Shown in pieces: positions 56,744-64,000 of a DNA stretch of 64,000 bases. The stretch's first letter is position 1, and each line of letters opens with the position of its first letter. The position numbers and the translations under genes are program-made. Below the pieces are notes generated by a model that saw only the letters and a program-made list of their open reading frames with translations, searched no databases and was not told the origin of the DNA. Source of the stretch: Deltaproteobacteria bacterium. Lineage in GTDB: Bacteria; Myxococcota; UBA727; VGSZ01. The DNA is taken from assembly GCA_016177705.1 (NCBI GenBank), contig JACOUT010000009.1, positions 459,519-523,518 of the forward strand. The letters run 5' to 3'.

Positions 56744-57481
56744 ATGGTGGAAGAGCGGCTACAGAAGACGTTGGCGAGGGCAGGGGTGGCGTCACGCCGC
56801 GCCGCCGAGCAGATGATCGTGGCGGGTCGCGTGCGCGTCAACGACGCCGTGGTGACCGCGCTCGGCACCAAGGTCGACCCGACCAAGGACGTGGTGCGCG
56901 TCGACGGCAGGCGCGTCCAGGTGACCTCGCAGGAGGCGCAGGAGAAGGTCTACTTCCTGCTCAACAAGCCGCCCGGCGTGCTTACGACGACGAAGGACGA
57001 TCGCGGGCGCCGCACGGTGATGGACTTGGTGGTGGGCGCATCGCAGGCGCGCATCTACCCGGTGGGCCGGCTGGACTACGACGCTGAGGGCGCGCTCTTG
57101 CTCACCAACGACGGCGACCTGGCGAACCTGCTGACGCACCCGCGCTACCACGTGCCGAAGACCTACATGGCCAAGGTGAAGGGCAGCCCAGCCGAGGACA
57201 AGCTCGACAAGCTGCGCCGCGGCATCTACCTCGAAGACGGCGCCACCAAGCCCGCGCACGTCGAGGTGATGCAGAAGGCCAAGGTCAACACCTGGGTCGA
57301 GATCACCGTCACCGAGGGTCGCAATCGCCTCATCAAGCGGATGTTCTGGCGTATCCAGCACCCGGTCTTGAAGCTGGTGCGCACCCGCTTCGGCTCGCTC
57401 ACCACCGAGGGGCTGAGACCCGGCGACTACCGCACGCTGTCCAACAAGGAGCTGCTCGAGCTGCGCACCTTCATCGCGTGA
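56744..57481 (+). CDS. rluB: 23S rRNA pseudouridine synthase (RluB/RsuA family)
   Basis: A 245-residue protein. S4 RNA-binding domain (RLQKTLARAGVASRRAAEQM), then the catalytic core with the Asp loop YPVGRLDYDAEGALLLTNDG and FLLNKPPGVLTT. The Arg-rich EGRNRLIKRMFWRI is the family's RNA-contact helix. RluB modifies the large-subunit RNA. Its place right after scpB is widely conserved in bacteria. Confidence 0.93.
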   Translation: MVEERLQKTLARAGVASRRAAEQMIVAGRVRVNDAVVTALGTKVDPTKDVVRVDGRRVQVTSQEAQEKVYFLLNKPPGVLTTTKDDRGRRTVMDLVVGASQARIYPVGRLDYDAEGALLLTNDGDLANLLTHPRYHVPKTYMAKVKGSPAEDKLDKLRRGIYLEDGATKPAHVEVMQKAKVNTWVEITVTEGRNRLIKRMFWRIQHPVLKLVRTRFGSLTTEGLRPGDYRTLSNKELLELRTFIA

Positions 57482-57492
57482 CGGTCCACTGT

Positions 57493-57552
57493 CCGAAGAA
57501 CGCTGGCCGAAGAACGCTGGCCGATGAACGCTGGCCGATGGGCGCCAGCGTT
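57493..57552. terminator. Three 14-base tandem repeats ending in a hairpin after rluB
   Basis: The unit CCGAAGAACGCTGG repeats three times (57493-57534). The last copy then pairs with a reversed partner: AACGCTGGC (57527-57535) with GCCAGCGTT (57544-57552). No T run follows, so factor-independent termination is uncertain, but it lies just past the scpA-scpB-rluB set. Confidence 0.5.
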
Positions 57553-57609
57553 GCTTGAGCGAGCATCGCTTTCAACGTAGGGTGCGGACCCTGCATCCTG
57601 GAGCAGCAC

Positions 57610-58587
57610 GTGAAGAACCTCCTCGCCTTCGCCCTCGCCATCGGCGCCATCGCGGCCGGCGCCATCTTCCTGATCTTCTCGACGCAAGACCGAGCCGAAG
57701 ATGCCGAGATGCACGCGGGGCTGCGCGACCTGCAGCTCGAGGTGCTGCGGCAGGTGGGCATGGTGGTGCACAGCCCGAACGACAAGGTCGCCTACGACCG
57801 CCAGCAGGTGGTGCGCAAGAACATGGAGGGCGTGGAGGCGCTCAGGAAGAAGTACCCGGCCCGCCTGAAGCCCGACCGCTTCATCGAGGAGATGGAGGCG
57901 AAGGCCAAGACCGGCGAGAAGGACAAGGCCAAGACGGCCGAGTACCGGATCCGCTACGACTACGCGAAAGAGATCTTCAACAACTACCTGAAGGATGGAG
58001 CGTACAAGCCGATCTTCACAGGCAATAGCGGCGGCATTCGATTCGATGTCGTGTCCATCAAGCGCGCGGTAGATGGCGGCCAGGAGGGGCTGCGCTGGGA
58101 GGTGCTCATCTGGGGCGCGCCGCCCAAGGACCAGCTCCAGCTCACCAACATCGAGATCAAGAACGTCATCCACTTCCCCGACTTGGAGACCAGCGGCAAG
58201 CGCAAGGGCCAGCCCAAGCGCACCGTGGTGACGATGAACCTGTCGCCCGCCATGCCGTACGTGCTGCTCGACAAGACATGGGAGTGGTTCCCCGAGTGGC
58301 CCATCGGCGTCGCCGCCGGTTACTACCAGGGCGTGCCCATGTTCGACTCGCGCACCGACCGCGCCAACATCACGCTCACCGGCAACCTGCGCACCATGGG
58401 CGGCAGCATGGTGCCGGTCGAGATCGAGTGGAAGCACGTCAAGATCGACGGCTCGTGGAAGGGTGCGCCGGGCGGCCAGTGGGACGACAAGACCATCGAG
58501 CCGCTCAACGACGAGGACCTGAAAGAGCAGGGCGCCGATCCGGCCGAGTTCGACGAGGCGCCGGCAACCCCCGACGAGAAGAAGTAG
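57610..58587 (+). CDS. Unknown membrane-anchored protein
   Basis: A 325-residue protein with one N-terminal helix (LLAFALAIGAIAAGAIFLIF), then a Lys/Glu-rich helical stretch (about 30-110) and a beta-rich domain (GIRFDVVSIKRAVDGG, WEVLIWGAPPKDQLQL, ITLTGNLRTMGGSMVPVEIEW) ending acidic. GTG at 57610 is the only good start. It heads a tight envelope cluster with the next three genes. Family unknown. Confidence 0.75.
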   Translation: MKNLLAFALAIGAIAAGAIFLIFSTQDRAEDAEMHAGLRDLQLEVLRQVGMVVHSPNDKVAYDRQQVVRKNMEGVEALRKKYPARLKPDRFIEEMEAKAKTGEKDKAKTAEYRIRYDYAKEIFNNYLKDGAYKPIFTGNSGGIRFDVVSIKRAVDGGQEGLRWEVLIWGAPPKDQLQLTNIEIKNVIHFPDLETSGKRKGQPKRTVVTMNLSPAMPYVLLDKTWEWFPEWPIGVAAGYYQGVPMFDSRTDRANITLTGNLRTMGGSMVPVEIEWKHVKIDGSWKGAPGGQWDDKTIEPLNDEDLKEQGADPAEFDEAPATPDEKK

Positions 58588-58595
58588 GTCGCGCC

Positions 58596-58868
58596 ATGGG
58601 CATCAAGGAAAAGGGCATGCAGCTCGGCATGAAGGCCATGGGGAAGCTCATGGAGTCGCCCGAGCGCGCCGAGCGAGTGATGAAGGCTGTGGCGAGCGTG
58701 CAGAAGGGGCGCGAGGTGATGGACGACGCCGCGGCGCGTCTGCTCAACCTCTCCCAGTTGCCCTCCAAGGCCGACATGAAGGAGCTCGGCCGCCAGGCCG
58801 GCCGACTGCGACGCGAGGCCAAGAAGATCCTGGCCGAGCTCGACGAGCTGGAAGCCAAGCTGTCGTGA
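58596..58868 (+). CDS. Small helical protein of unknown function
   Basis: A 90-residue, highly charged all-helical protein (ERAERVMKAVASVQKGREVM, LGRQAGRLRREAKKILAELDELEAKL) with no membrane segment. The end is likely a coiled coil. It starts eight bases after the previous gene and overlaps the next one by GTGA, so it is part of the cluster. Confidence 0.8.
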   Translation: MGIKEKGMQLGMKAMGKLMESPERAERVMKAVASVQKGREVMDDAAARLLNLSQLPSKADMKELGRQAGRLRREAKKILAELDELEAKLS

Positions 58869-60580
58869 ACGCCCGCGCGCTCGCCGCCTGCCTCACTGCG
58901 CTGCTCGCGGTGACCACGGCGTGCCGCGACGCGGACCAGCCGGCAGCGGTCGTCGCGGCCGACGCCTCCTTGCCCTTGGCCGCGCCGCGCCCCGTCGAGG
59001 GCGATCCGATCGCGGCGGCGCTGGCGGCCGTGCCGCCGCGCACCGGCCGCTGCGCGCAGGTTCGCAGCCTCAAGGAGGCCGCCGAGGCCGAGACCGTCGC
59101 CGAGGCGATGCGTAAGCAGCTCGCGCTGCCGGTGGAGGTGCAGCGCGCCGACCTCGGCGAGCGCGGCGTCTGGTGGCGCCTGTGCGTCGGCGACGAGGAC
59201 AGCGACGCGCGCATGGTGGCGCGTGCCACCCGCTGGACCGGCCCAGGCGGCGAGCTCGAGCCCTTCCTCGACGCGCCCGTGCCGGGCCTGCCGCGCTTCT
59301 TCGTACTCGAGCGCGCGCGCACCGAGCCCCGCCGTCCCGCCGAGCCGGCGGCGCGGGCGGTGGCGGCGCACCGTCTGCCGGACGCCGCGGTGCACTTGTT
59401 CGGCGGCCCCACCGCCGACCGGCTGCTGGTCGCCACCACCGCGCCGACGTCGAGCGGCGCCACCGATGTGCTGGTGGTCGACGCCAAGGGCGCACGCCTG
59501 CCGTTGCGCCCCGGCGCGGCGCCCGGCTGCGCGTCGTGCGAGCTGTCGCTCAGAGACGGCAAGGTGACGGCGCGTCGCGCGGTCGCCGCCGACGACCTTG
59601 CCCCCCACGCCGGCGAGGAGCTGGTGCTCGAGGAGGACACCGGGCGCGGCGCGCGCCTGCTCACCGTCGTGGCACAGCACGACGGAGCCTTGGCGCGCGT
59701 GGCGGGGCTGTTGCTCGGCGCCGAGCGCCCCGGCTTCGTAGTGCGAGGCACGGCCGAGGTGGTCGAGGCCGACGCGGACCCGCAGCGCGAGGTGGTGCTC
59801 GCCACCACCGAGCTGCGCGTGCAGGGCGACGCCGGCTGCGCGCTCGAGCGCCACGCCGAGCTGTTCGACGTCACCGAGGGCGGCATGGTGCGCGTCGACC
59901 CGCTACGGCTGCCGCCCGAGCCGGCGGACGCGCTCATCAACGCTGTCACCGCGCTCGACGGCGCCGGTGACACGCTGCTCGCGTCGCGCGTCTGCGCCGC
60001 GCACCTGGCGCGCGACGCCAGGGCCGCGCTCGCGCAGGTCTGCCTCGACCGGGTGGCCGCGCTGCTCGCCGCTCGCCGCCCCATCGACGCGGTCAACGCG
60101 GGTGCGCTCATCGCCGAGGGAGCCCCGAGCCTGCGCGCGGCCGTAGCCGGACCGCTGCTCGACGCCGTCGGCGGGCTCGACAAGGACGTGCGCCTTTCCG
60201 CCATCGAGCCCGACTGCGCCAAGGATCCGCTGGTGCCCGCGCTCGCCGCGCTCACCGTCGACGACGCCATGGCCAAGGCGGCCGCGCGCGCGGCGGAGCG
60301 CGTCTCGCTCGGCGCGCTGGTCGATGCCGTTTTCGTCACCGGCGCGCGCGATTTCGGCGCCGACACCCCGGTGGGCCTCGTCACCGTCAAGTGGCTCGAG
60401 CGCCTGAAGGTGTCGCTGCCTGCGCGCTACGCCGCGGTCGAGGCGCTGTTGCTGCCGCCGGCCCCGGCACCCGCCACCGTCGACGGCGGCGTCGCCGGAC
60501 AAGGTGGACAGGGCGGACAGGGCGCACAGGGCGGGCAGGGCGGCGCGGGCTTCGGTGGCGGTCCCGGGGGGGCGCCATGA
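58865..60580 (+). CDS. Large lipoprotein, SPOR-like region
   Basis: A 571-residue predicted lipoprotein (CLTALLAVTTAC signal). Residues about 55-115 (GRCAQVRSLKEAAEAETVAEAM, VEVQRADLGERGVWWRLCVG) have the strand-helix-strand layout and spacing of SPOR-type peptidoglycan-binding domains, but the match is not strict. The middle is unknown with paired Cys (GCASCEL). The end is a Gly/Gln-rich tail (GQGGQGGQGAQGGQGG). Overlaps on both sides (GTGA, ATGA) couple it to the small helical protein and pgsA. Confidence 0.72.
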   Translation: MNARALAACLTALLAVTTACRDADQPAAVVAADASLPLAAPRPVEGDPIAAALAAVPPRTGRCAQVRSLKEAAEAETVAEAMRKQLALPVEVQRADLGERGVWWRLCVGDEDSDARMVARATRWTGPGGELEPFLDAPVPGLPRFFVLERARTEPRRPAEPAARAVAAHRLPDAAVHLFGGPTADRLLVATTAPTSSGATDVLVVDAKGARLPLRPGAAPGCASCELSLRDGKVTARRAVAADDLAPHAGEELVLEEDTGRGARLLTVVAQHDGALARVAGLLLGAERPGFVVRGTAEVVEADADPQREVVLATTELRVQGDAGCALERHAELFDVTEGGMVRVDPLRLPPEPADALINAVTALDGAGDTLLASRVCAAHLARDARAALAQVCLDRVAALLAARRPIDAVNAGALIAEGAPSLRAAVAGPLLDAVGGLDKDVRLSAIEPDCAKDPLVPALAALTVDDAMAKAAARAAERVSLGALVDAVFVTGARDFGADTPVGLVTVKWLERLKVSLPARYAAVEALLLPPAPAPATVDGGVAGQGGQGGQGAQGGQGGAGFGGGPGGAP

Positions 60581-61635
60581 GAATCACGGCGAATCAAATC
60601 ACGGTGGTGCGCATCCTGGCGCTGCCGTTCCCCGCGTGGGCGCTGATCGTGCGGCCCGAGCAGCCCTGGATGTGGGTGGCGTTCGTCGTCGGCGTTGTGG
60701 TCGGCGCCACCGACTTCGTCGACGGTTGGCTCGCTCGCCGCCAGGGCCCCACCGTGCTCGGCTCGCTGCTCGACCCGGTCGCCGACAAGCTGTTCATCGC
60801 CATGCTGCTGTTGCCGCTCGTTGCCCACGGCGAGTGCCCCGGCTGGGCGGCGGGCGCCCTGTTCGTACGCGAGCTGCTCATCACCGCGCTGCGCACCTCG
60901 ATGGCGGTGCGCAAGCAGGCGCTCAAGACCAGCCAGCTCGGCAAGCTCAAGACCGTGGTGCAGATGGGCGGCGTCGCCGCCTTCTACTTCGCGCTGTTCA
61001 TCAAGCCGGTCGAGTGGATGCCACGGGTGCAGCTCGCATGCGCCGTCACCATGTCGGTCATCGCAGCCGGTGTGGCGATCAAGCGGCGCGGTCTGCCGCC
61101 CGCCTGGCTGCTCGGCGGCGCCATCATGTGGCTCGCGATCGCGGTGGCGAGCTTCTGGCTCGAGCCGCTCGAGGCGGCGTTCTGGATCTTCATGATCATG
61201 GTCGGGCTCACGTGGGTGAGCGGCGCCGACTACCTGTGGGGCGCGGGCAGGCGCATCGTCGCTGCCGGCCTGCGCCTGCAGGACGTGACGCGCGTGCTGT
61301 GGGCGGTGGTGCACGGCGTCGCGTTGGTGCCGCTGCTCGACGAGCACCCGGCGTTGGCGGTGCCGGCGATGGTGGCGCTCAGCGCCGAGCTGTCCTACGG
61401 CGGCGTCGACAACGCGGTGGCCGCCGAGCGCGCGCGCTTCGCCGCCTCGAGCGTCGTGCCCTCGACGCTCTTGGCGCTGGCGGTGGGCGCCTGCGGTTGG
61501 CTCGGCCTGGTCGACGCGCCGACCCTCGGCATGCTCGCGTGGAGCCTGGCCGCGGTCTCGGCCGTCGCCTTCCTGATCGCCGTGGCGCGCGAGCGGGACG
61601 TGTTCTTCGCGCCCGATCGGCCGGCACCGGGCTGA
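60577..61635 (+). CDS. pgsA: CDP-alcohol phosphatidyltransferase (PgsA-like) with C-terminal extension
   Basis: A 352-residue membrane enzyme. The family motif is complete: DFVDGWLARRQG followed by GSLLDPVADK (Dx2DGx2ARx8Gx3Dx3D). Residues 1-200 match phosphatidylglycerophosphate synthase. Another ~150 residues of hydrophobic helices follow, ending VFFAPDRPAPG, absent from ordinary PgsA. The extra part may be a fused membrane domain. It would make an acidic phospholipid from CDP-diacylglycerol. Confidence 0.88.
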   Translation: MRITANQITVVRILALPFPAWALIVRPEQPWMWVAFVVGVVVGATDFVDGWLARRQGPTVLGSLLDPVADKLFIAMLLLPLVAHGECPGWAAGALFVRELLITALRTSMAVRKQALKTSQLGKLKTVVQMGGVAAFYFALFIKPVEWMPRVQLACAVTMSVIAAGVAIKRRGLPPAWLLGGAIMWLAIAVASFWLEPLEAAFWIFMIMVGLTWVSGADYLWGAGRRIVAAGLRLQDVTRVLWAVVHGVALVPLLDEHPALAVPAMVALSAELSYGGVDNAVAAERARFAASSVVPSTLLALAVGACGWLGLVDAPTLGMLAWSLAAVSAVAFLIAVARERDVFFAPDRPAPG

Positions 61636-61726
61636 CCGTCGTCCTGCGCGGCCACGGCGGCAGAAAATTTCGATTCGCGCGACTCCTCCGGTAGGAAAGA
61701 GGGGACCGACGGAGCAAGGAGTCCCC

Positions 61727-62326
61727 ATGCGGCATACCTGTGAGCACTGCGCGACCCGCTACGAGATCCCGGACGACCGCGTCGCGGGCAGGTTCCTCAA
61801 GGTGCGCTGCAAGCGGTGCCGCGCCACCATGCACGTGGTCGGCCTGCGCCCGCTCGACGCCGCCGCCAAAGACGGCGCGGTCTGGTGGTGCGCCATCTTC
61901 GGCACGCCGCACGGCCCCTACCGCGAGGACGAGGTGGCGTCCTTGGTGGCGAGCGGCGACATCCACGCGCGCACCCGCATGTGGTGCGCCGGCATGAGGG
62001 CCTGGGAGCGCGTCTGCGAGTCGCCGACGCTCGCCTGGGTGTACGGCGACGTCATCGCGCGCGCCACCACCGACCCGCGCATGCGTGGCATCGAGAACGT
62101 CTTCGACCGCGCCGCGCTGCTGAGCGACGGCGCCGGCTACTTCCCGGACCCGACGCTCAAGAGCGGCATCGTGGTGCTCGACGACGACGCACAGCGTGAC
62201 CTCGCTCGCTTGGCCGCGCGACAGGCCAAGCGTCCACGCGTCAGCTGGCTCGCGCCGCTATTCGCCGCTGCGGCCGGCCTCGGCATGGCGGTCGGCGGCG
62301 TCGGCTGGTTCATGCTCGGCGCATGA
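61727..62326 (+). CDS. Zinc-ribbon / GYF_2 domain protein with C-terminal anchor
   Basis: A 199-residue protein. N-terminal MJ0042-type zinc ribbon (HTCEHCATRYEIPD and VRCKRCRATM). Then a GYF_2-like domain (WWCAIFGTPHGPYREDEVASL, THE-type RMWCAGMRAWERVCE). A C-terminal helix (LFAAAAGLGMAVGGVGWFML) anchors it in the membrane with the domains in the cytoplasm. AGGAG precedes the ATG. This two-domain head is typical of regulatory proteins in this lineage. The role is unknown. Confidence 0.85.
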   Translation: MRHTCEHCATRYEIPDDRVAGRFLKVRCKRCRATMHVVGLRPLDAAAKDGAVWWCAIFGTPHGPYREDEVASLVASGDIHARTRMWCAGMRAWERVCESPTLAWVYGDVIARATTDPRMRGIENVFDRAALLSDGAGYFPDPTLKSGIVVLDDDAQRDLARLAARQAKRPRVSWLAPLFAAAAGLGMAVGGVGWFMLGA

Positions 62327-62408
62327 TGAAGCGGGACGGGGCGCAGGACGGCGCGCGCGCGTCGTCGACGGACTTGCCGCGCGAGTGAGCGGCGGCTAAG
62401 CCGTCGGC

Positions 62409-63257
62409 ATGCGCCATTCTCGCTGCTCGCTCGCGGGCCTCTGCTGCGTCGCCTTGTTGGTCGGGGTCCTCGGCGGCGGCGCCGCGCCGGCACGCGCCGG
62501 CACCTACCTCGAACACGAGGCGGTGCTGCCGAACCCGGCGGACCTGTCGAAGTCGATCAAGCAGGTGCTGCACTCCTGGCAGGACGGCCGCCGCTTCAAG
62601 CGCGAGAGCCCGCTGCGCGGCGAGGTCGTCATCATCGACCTCGACAAGAAGGCGGTGTTCGGCGTCAACGAGTCGAGAAAGACCTACTGGAAGCTCTCGA
62701 CCGAGCGCTACCAGCGCCTGGCGCTGATGTCGCTCGTCGTCATGGGGGTGCAACTCGGCCTCGACGGCAACCCGATCGTGCCCGACCCGATGTTCACCGC
62801 CACCGGCAACAAGGCGCTGATCGACGAGCGCTGGCACGCCGTGGAGATGAAGATCACGGCCGCGCTGCCGCCCGGTGTGTCGACGTCGATCTGGGTCTCC
62901 CCGGACGTGACCTTGCCGCTCGCGCAGTTGGTCTCGCAGATGCGCGTCTCACTCGCAGACCCAAAGGGCGCGGCCTACGAGACGCTCTATCGCCAGTGGA
63001 GCGCCTTGCCCGGCTACCCTGTGCAGAACGTCACCACCGTGCAGACGCCGAACGGCCTGGTGACGACGTCCGAGACCTTGCTCACCTTCCGCGAGATGAA
63101 GATCGAGCCAAGCACCTTCGAGGTGCCGAAGGGCTTCGCGCTGGTCACCGATCCGCTGACGGAGCTCGAGCAGCGCATGCAAGCCGGTGGCGGTGCGCCC
63201 GCCGGCATCGGCGCGCCGCTCAAGCCGCCACCGCCGCCCGCTCCCGGACCGAAGTGA
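62409..63257 (+). CDS. Secreted protein of unknown function (DUF4412-like)
   Basis: A 282-residue exported protein: signal peptide to about residue 30 (GAAPARA), then a compact beta-rich domain (GEVVIIDLDKKAVFGVNESRKTYWKLS, EMKITAALPPGVSTSIWVSPDV) and a Gly/Pro-rich tail. The IIDLDKKxxxxVNxxxKTYW segment resembles the DUF4412 group of exported proteins. Its stop touches the start of the next gene (TGATG). Confidence 0.72.
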   Translation: MRHSRCSLAGLCCVALLVGVLGGGAAPARAGTYLEHEAVLPNPADLSKSIKQVLHSWQDGRRFKRESPLRGEVVIIDLDKKAVFGVNESRKTYWKLSTERYQRLALMSLVVMGVQLGLDGNPIVPDPMFTATGNKALIDERWHAVEMKITAALPPGVSTSIWVSPDVTLPLAQLVSQMRVSLADPKGAAYETLYRQWSALPGYPVQNVTTVQTPNGLVTTSETLLTFREMKIEPSTFEVPKGFALVTDPLTELEQRMQAGGGAPAGIGAPLKPPPPPAPGPK

Positions 63258-63778
63258 TGCGGGCCGAAGCTGTGCGGGCCGCGTCCTCGGTCCTGCTCGC
63301 GCTCTGCGGCGCCGCGCCAGCGCTCGCCAGCTCGACCTTCGTCGAGCTGGTGCCAAACGGCGCCGCCCATAGCTGCTTGACCTGCCACCTGCAGGACGAC
63401 GGCGGCGAGGGTTGGAACGACTTCGGCCAGGAGATCCTCGAGACGGGCGGCGCCAACCCCGACGCCAACCCCGACGACCAAAACGACGGCTTCGTCGGAC
63501 CGCCGCGCTGGGGCGACGTCTGTGAGCTCGACAGCGACGGCGACGGCTATCGGAACGGCGAGGAGCTGGGCGACCCCACCTGCACCTGGGCCGCAGGCGA
63601 CGACGATCCCGAGGCCACGCCGACCAACCCGGGGGATGCCCAGGATTTCCCGGCCGACGATCTCGGCGGGCTGTGCACGTCGTCTCTCGTCGCGTCCGAC
63701 GCTCCCCTTGGCGCGCTCGCGGTCGTAGTCGTGGCCGCCGGCTTGCTGCGGCGCCGCGTCAGCTCTCGGCGGAGTTGA
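63257..63778 (+). CDS. Secreted temptin-like MYXO-CTERM-type protein
   Basis: A 173-residue protein. Signal peptide to about residue 25. FVELVPNGAAHSCLTCHLQ (C40-x2-C43-H44) with WNDFGQEI is the temptin-like Cys domain; a calcium-type repeat (CELDSDGDGYRNGEELGDP) follows, then a hydrophobic helix and RRRVSSRRS. The plan matches 35638-36240. ATG at 63257 or GTG at 63254 start it. Confidence 0.8.
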   Translation: MRAEAVRAASSVLLALCGAAPALASSTFVELVPNGAAHSCLTCHLQDDGGEGWNDFGQEILETGGANPDANPDDQNDGFVGPPRWGDVCELDSDGDGYRNGEELGDPTCTWAAGDDDPEATPTNPGDAQDFPADDLGGLCTSSLVASDAPLGALAVVVVAAGLLRRRVSSRRS

Positions 63779-64000
63779 GCCACTCGTCGACGTTGCCGTC
63801 GCCGTCACGGTCGATGCCGACGCGGTCGAGCTTGCCGCCCTCGAAGTACTCCCAGTAGTCGACCTTGCCGTTGTAATCGAGGTCGGCCTCTTCACGGAGC
63901 ATCGCGCCCTTGTCGAAGAAGCGCCACAGGTCGACCTTGGCGTCGAAGTTGGTGTCGTATTCCTTGCGCACGATGGCGCCGCGCTCGAAGAACACCACCA
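63759..64000 (-). CDS. C-terminal part of a calcium-repeat protein (5' end outside window)
   Basis: The frame runs off the right edge. About 80 residues are visible, made of the repeat KEYDTNFDAKVDLWRFFDKG, DLDYNGKVDYWEYFEGGKL and DRDGDGNVDEWLN. These D-x-N/D-x-D/N-x-x-V-D repeats are EF-hand/dockerin-like calcium loops with a conserved aromatic pair. It overlaps the temptin-like gene tail to tail by 20 bases. Confidence 0.7.
   Translation of the reverse strand, partial: VVFFERGAIVRKEYDTNFDAKVDLWRFFDKGAMLREEADLDYNGKVDYWEYFEGGKLDRVGIDRDGDGNVDEWLNSAES

Overview
The window is very GC-rich, densely coded bacterial chromosome. The lineage is most likely Myxococcota (a deltaproteobacterial relative). 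Evidence: five genes end in a MYXO-CTERM-like sorting tail (small Cys/Ser/Gly patch, hydrophobic helix, Arg cluster). There are several eukaryote-like Ser/Thr kinases, and lipoproteins with long Gly-Glu spacers. Bacterial nidogen-like, fibrinogen-like, temptin-like and thrombospondin type-3-like secreted proteins are present, and a predicted SOS box (GAAC-N4-GTTC) sits upstream of dnaE2. The genus cannot be fixed from sequence alone. Seventeen gene pairs overlap by exactly four bases (ATGA or GTGA), so translational coupling is the local rule.

Layout, left to right. 1-6 kb: tail of a PEGA-domain protein, a TacA/TacT-like toxin-antitoxin pair with its own palindrome, a coupled set of secreted nidogen-like protein, acyl-CoA dehydrogenase and APH-like kinase, and an EF-hand protein. 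6-10 kb: SOS-type dnaE2 carrying two in-frame insertions of a palindromic repeat family. 10-13.4 kb: four DUF7793/STAS-like paralogues around a response regulator and a HisKA_2 histidine kinase. 13.5-20.5 kb: lipoprotein, unknown genes (one frameshifted at a hairpin), MYXO-CTERM proteins, a TA-flanked MITE and a deleted ATPase pseudogene. 20.5-23 kb: ECF sigma factor coupled to a hybrid zinc-finger/kinase/STN protein. 23-30 kb: acyltransferase, three coupled small lipoproteins, and a zinc/manganese uptake operon (His-rich protein, outer-membrane protein, binding protein, permease, M20 hydrolase) with no ATPase gene. 30-36 kb: peroxiredoxin lipoprotein, Gly-Glu lipoproteins, GFA protein, acyltransferase, temptin-like protein. 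36-41.6 kb: a divergent pair of a ~1,100-residue nucleosidase-like plus nucleotidyltransferase protein and a Fic protein, followed by a coupled SDR. 41.6-52 kb: ATP-grasp-like protein coupled to an MshEN/kinase/TPR protein, flippase coupled to a molybdopterin oxidoreductase, a STAS-like protein and PAS-GAF histidine kinase, and a four-core graspetide-like precursor. 52.5-64 kb is mostly housekeeping: tRNA-Cys, leuB-like dehydrogenase, site-2 protease, scpA-scpB-rluB, a coupled envelope set ending in pgsA, then secreted proteins.

The best candidates for undescribed biology are the Fic/nucleosidase-nucleotidyltransferase locus, the orphan graspetide-like precursor, the palindromic elements tolerated in frame inside dnaE2, the four-paralogue STAS-like signalling cluster, and the sigma factor coupled to a combined anti-sigma/kinase/STN protein. 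Coordinates, starts and motifs were read from the sequence. Family names come from recognition of motifs, not from searches.
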